From Theristus sp. LFF4_11 (lineage: Eukaryota; Nematoda; Chromadorea; Monhysterida; Xyalidae), in assembly GCA_030248135.1 (NCBI GenBank), contig JASANC010003404.1:37061-101060 (forward strand): a stretch of DNA of 64,000 nucleotides. Direction: 5' to 3'. The translations under genes and the position numbers were made by a program. Positions 62,925 to 64,000 of this stretch are shown piece by piece. Position 1 is the stretch's first letter. Every line of letters starts with the position of its first letter. The notes under the pieces were generated by a model, which saw nothing but the letters and a program-made list of their open reading frames with translations, did no database searches and had not been told where the DNA came from.

Positions 62925-63675
62925 GATATGCTTTTTCACAATACCGACCCTCCTTAGGCACAATTTCAAAAAAGTTTTCAAATTCAATCAAATTTGAGAC
63001 CAATCGAACCGTCTTGATGCCCTGAGTTCGAAAATCATATTTTTATCTTAATCCAAGCTTTCTTTATGCTTTAAAAACGGGAAAACCCTAATTTTCGACC
63101 CCCTTGTAGTAAAACTGCTCTAGCTCGCTTCTGCTTAAAGCTATTAACAAAAATCAAACACCAATCAATTCCCCTTGTGTTTGCGCACATTTTTTGCTGT
63201 TATACTATAGGTTGAAAATGTTTTTTCATGCTTTGTATTTTTAAAAAACTGCAGAGGTTGGTGGTTTTTTACGTTTTTCGGTACTTTAGAAACGTTTGTG
63301 GGGTATAGTTTCTAGGTAATTCTGAAAGATCTGCGAAAAATGTATATACATGTTAAATTTCAGCTTCATAAAGCGTCGCCGGGACTCACACGATACAAAA
63401 CAAAATGGCTTGTCGCATGCGGTTTTGGTCAATATGCCGCATGCAGGGTGTTTCCTCCCACCCCCAAATTTTTTGGGGCCACCTCAGGTGCTGCAACCGT
63501 GACTAAAAATGGGTTTTCGGGTACGCTGAGTTCAAAAATCTTATTTAGAATTTTTGCCCGACGTTTCTACTGTGCCCTAAACGCGTATGCCATGGGGATC
63601 AGGAGGGAAATTTCCTTAACAAAATAAATTTAAATAAAAAGCGCGTCACAAAACACCTGAAATCCGGTTACAATT
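62925..63675. other. Sequence beyond arm B, no gene recognised
   Basis: Starts where identity with arm A stops (after TGAATGTCTTTTAA). AT-rich, with one 95-codon open frame at 63340-63627 that has no recognisable features. Confidence 0.4.
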
Positions 63676-64000
63676 ATAAATCAAAGTCGCTGAGTCTGCA
63701 TATAATGTTTATTTTGCTATACGGATTACTCCACACCCTAAAAACGGCTTCTATGGGGACGGAAAGGGAAAAAACTGGAAAAAAATCGGAAACTAATCAA
63801 AAAATATATGAAAACTGTGCCGTAAATACAAATCGAGATTGCTGAGTCTGAATATGATGTTTATTTTGTTATGCGGATTACTCCGCACCCTAAAAACGGC
63901 CTCTATGGGGACGGAAAGGGAAAAATTTGAAAAAATCGGAAACTAGTGAAGAAATATATGAAAACTGTGCCGTAAATACAAATCAAGGTTGCTGAGTCTG
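63676..64000 (+). repeat. Satellite-like tandem repeat, period about 150 bp, runs off the window
   Basis: GCTGAGTCTG recurs at 63689, 63841 and 63991 (spacing 152 and 150). Each unit contains ATGTTTATTTTG, GGATTACTCC, CACCCTAAAAACGGC, TATGGGGACGGAAAGGGAAA, and ends AAAACTGTGCCGTAAATACA. Two full units and the start of a third are present. Confidence 0.85.

Noticed and set aside
63340..63627. 95-codon frame near the right end
   Set aside because: No domain, no splice context and close to satellite DNA; not supported as a gene.

Overview
The window is eukaryotic nuclear DNA from an invertebrate metazoan whose phylum I cannot fix from the sequence. The evidence is many short, mostly GT-AG introns, animal-specific families (K-Cl cotransporter, p38 MAPK, MAPKAPK2, an FMRFamide-receptor-like GPCR, UBXN6), AT-rich introns and intergenic DNA around GC-richer exons, and abundant non-autonomous transposons. 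Coding models were built by hand from splice-site phase and family similarity. Where all exon phases and total length close in frame, I say so.

Layout. 0.07-2.7 kb (+): an 8-exon gene with short motifs like those of the C-terminal part of MLL5/SETD5/UpSET proteins, but no SET domain here. 5.5-8.5 kb (+): a rhodopsin-class GPCR, probably neuropeptide/FMRFamide-receptor-like. 9.7-17.2 kb (-): a complete 24-exon K-Cl cotransporter (1136 codons before the stop), with a possible upstream alternative first exon at 25.1-25.3 kb carrying an RFQV motif of the SPAK/OSR1 docking type. 25.5-29.8 kb: a mobile-element block, including a 2.9 kb G-tract-rich element with 8-bp target-site duplications, a nested second element, a foldback element and a 1.27 kb inverted-repeat element. 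34.5-37.4 kb (-): a complete p38 MAPK gene. 38.2-40.9 kb (-): a two-membrane-segment protein gene (TMEM200-like layout), with a small unrecognised 100-residue gene lying between its parts. 43.6-62.9 kb: a large inverted duplication. Each arm carries a complete MAPKAPK2 (MK2) gene, and the 5.0 kb spacer holds UBXN6 and a small single-pass membrane protein gene only 32 bp upstream of it. The right end (63.7 kb onward) enters an approximately 150-bp satellite.

The two MK2 arms can be aligned to exact ends. Arm A (8978 bp) exceeds arm B (5328 bp) by 3650 bp. Three insertions found only in arm A, with their target duplications, account for 3649 bp of this: a TA-target MITE, a 1058-bp element with 8-bp target duplication, and a gag-only LTR retrotransposon. 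Arm B preserves the empty site for all three. The MK2 coding exons of the two arms differ, as far as I can see, by one residue.

How the genes relate: p38 phosphorylates and activates MK2, so this window holds a kinase and two copies of its direct substrate kinase within 25 kb. The KCC keeps both C-terminal threonine motifs that WNK-SPAK signalling uses to inhibit vertebrate KCCs, which gives the upstream RFQV exon a plausible role. The remaining genes have no obvious shared pathway.
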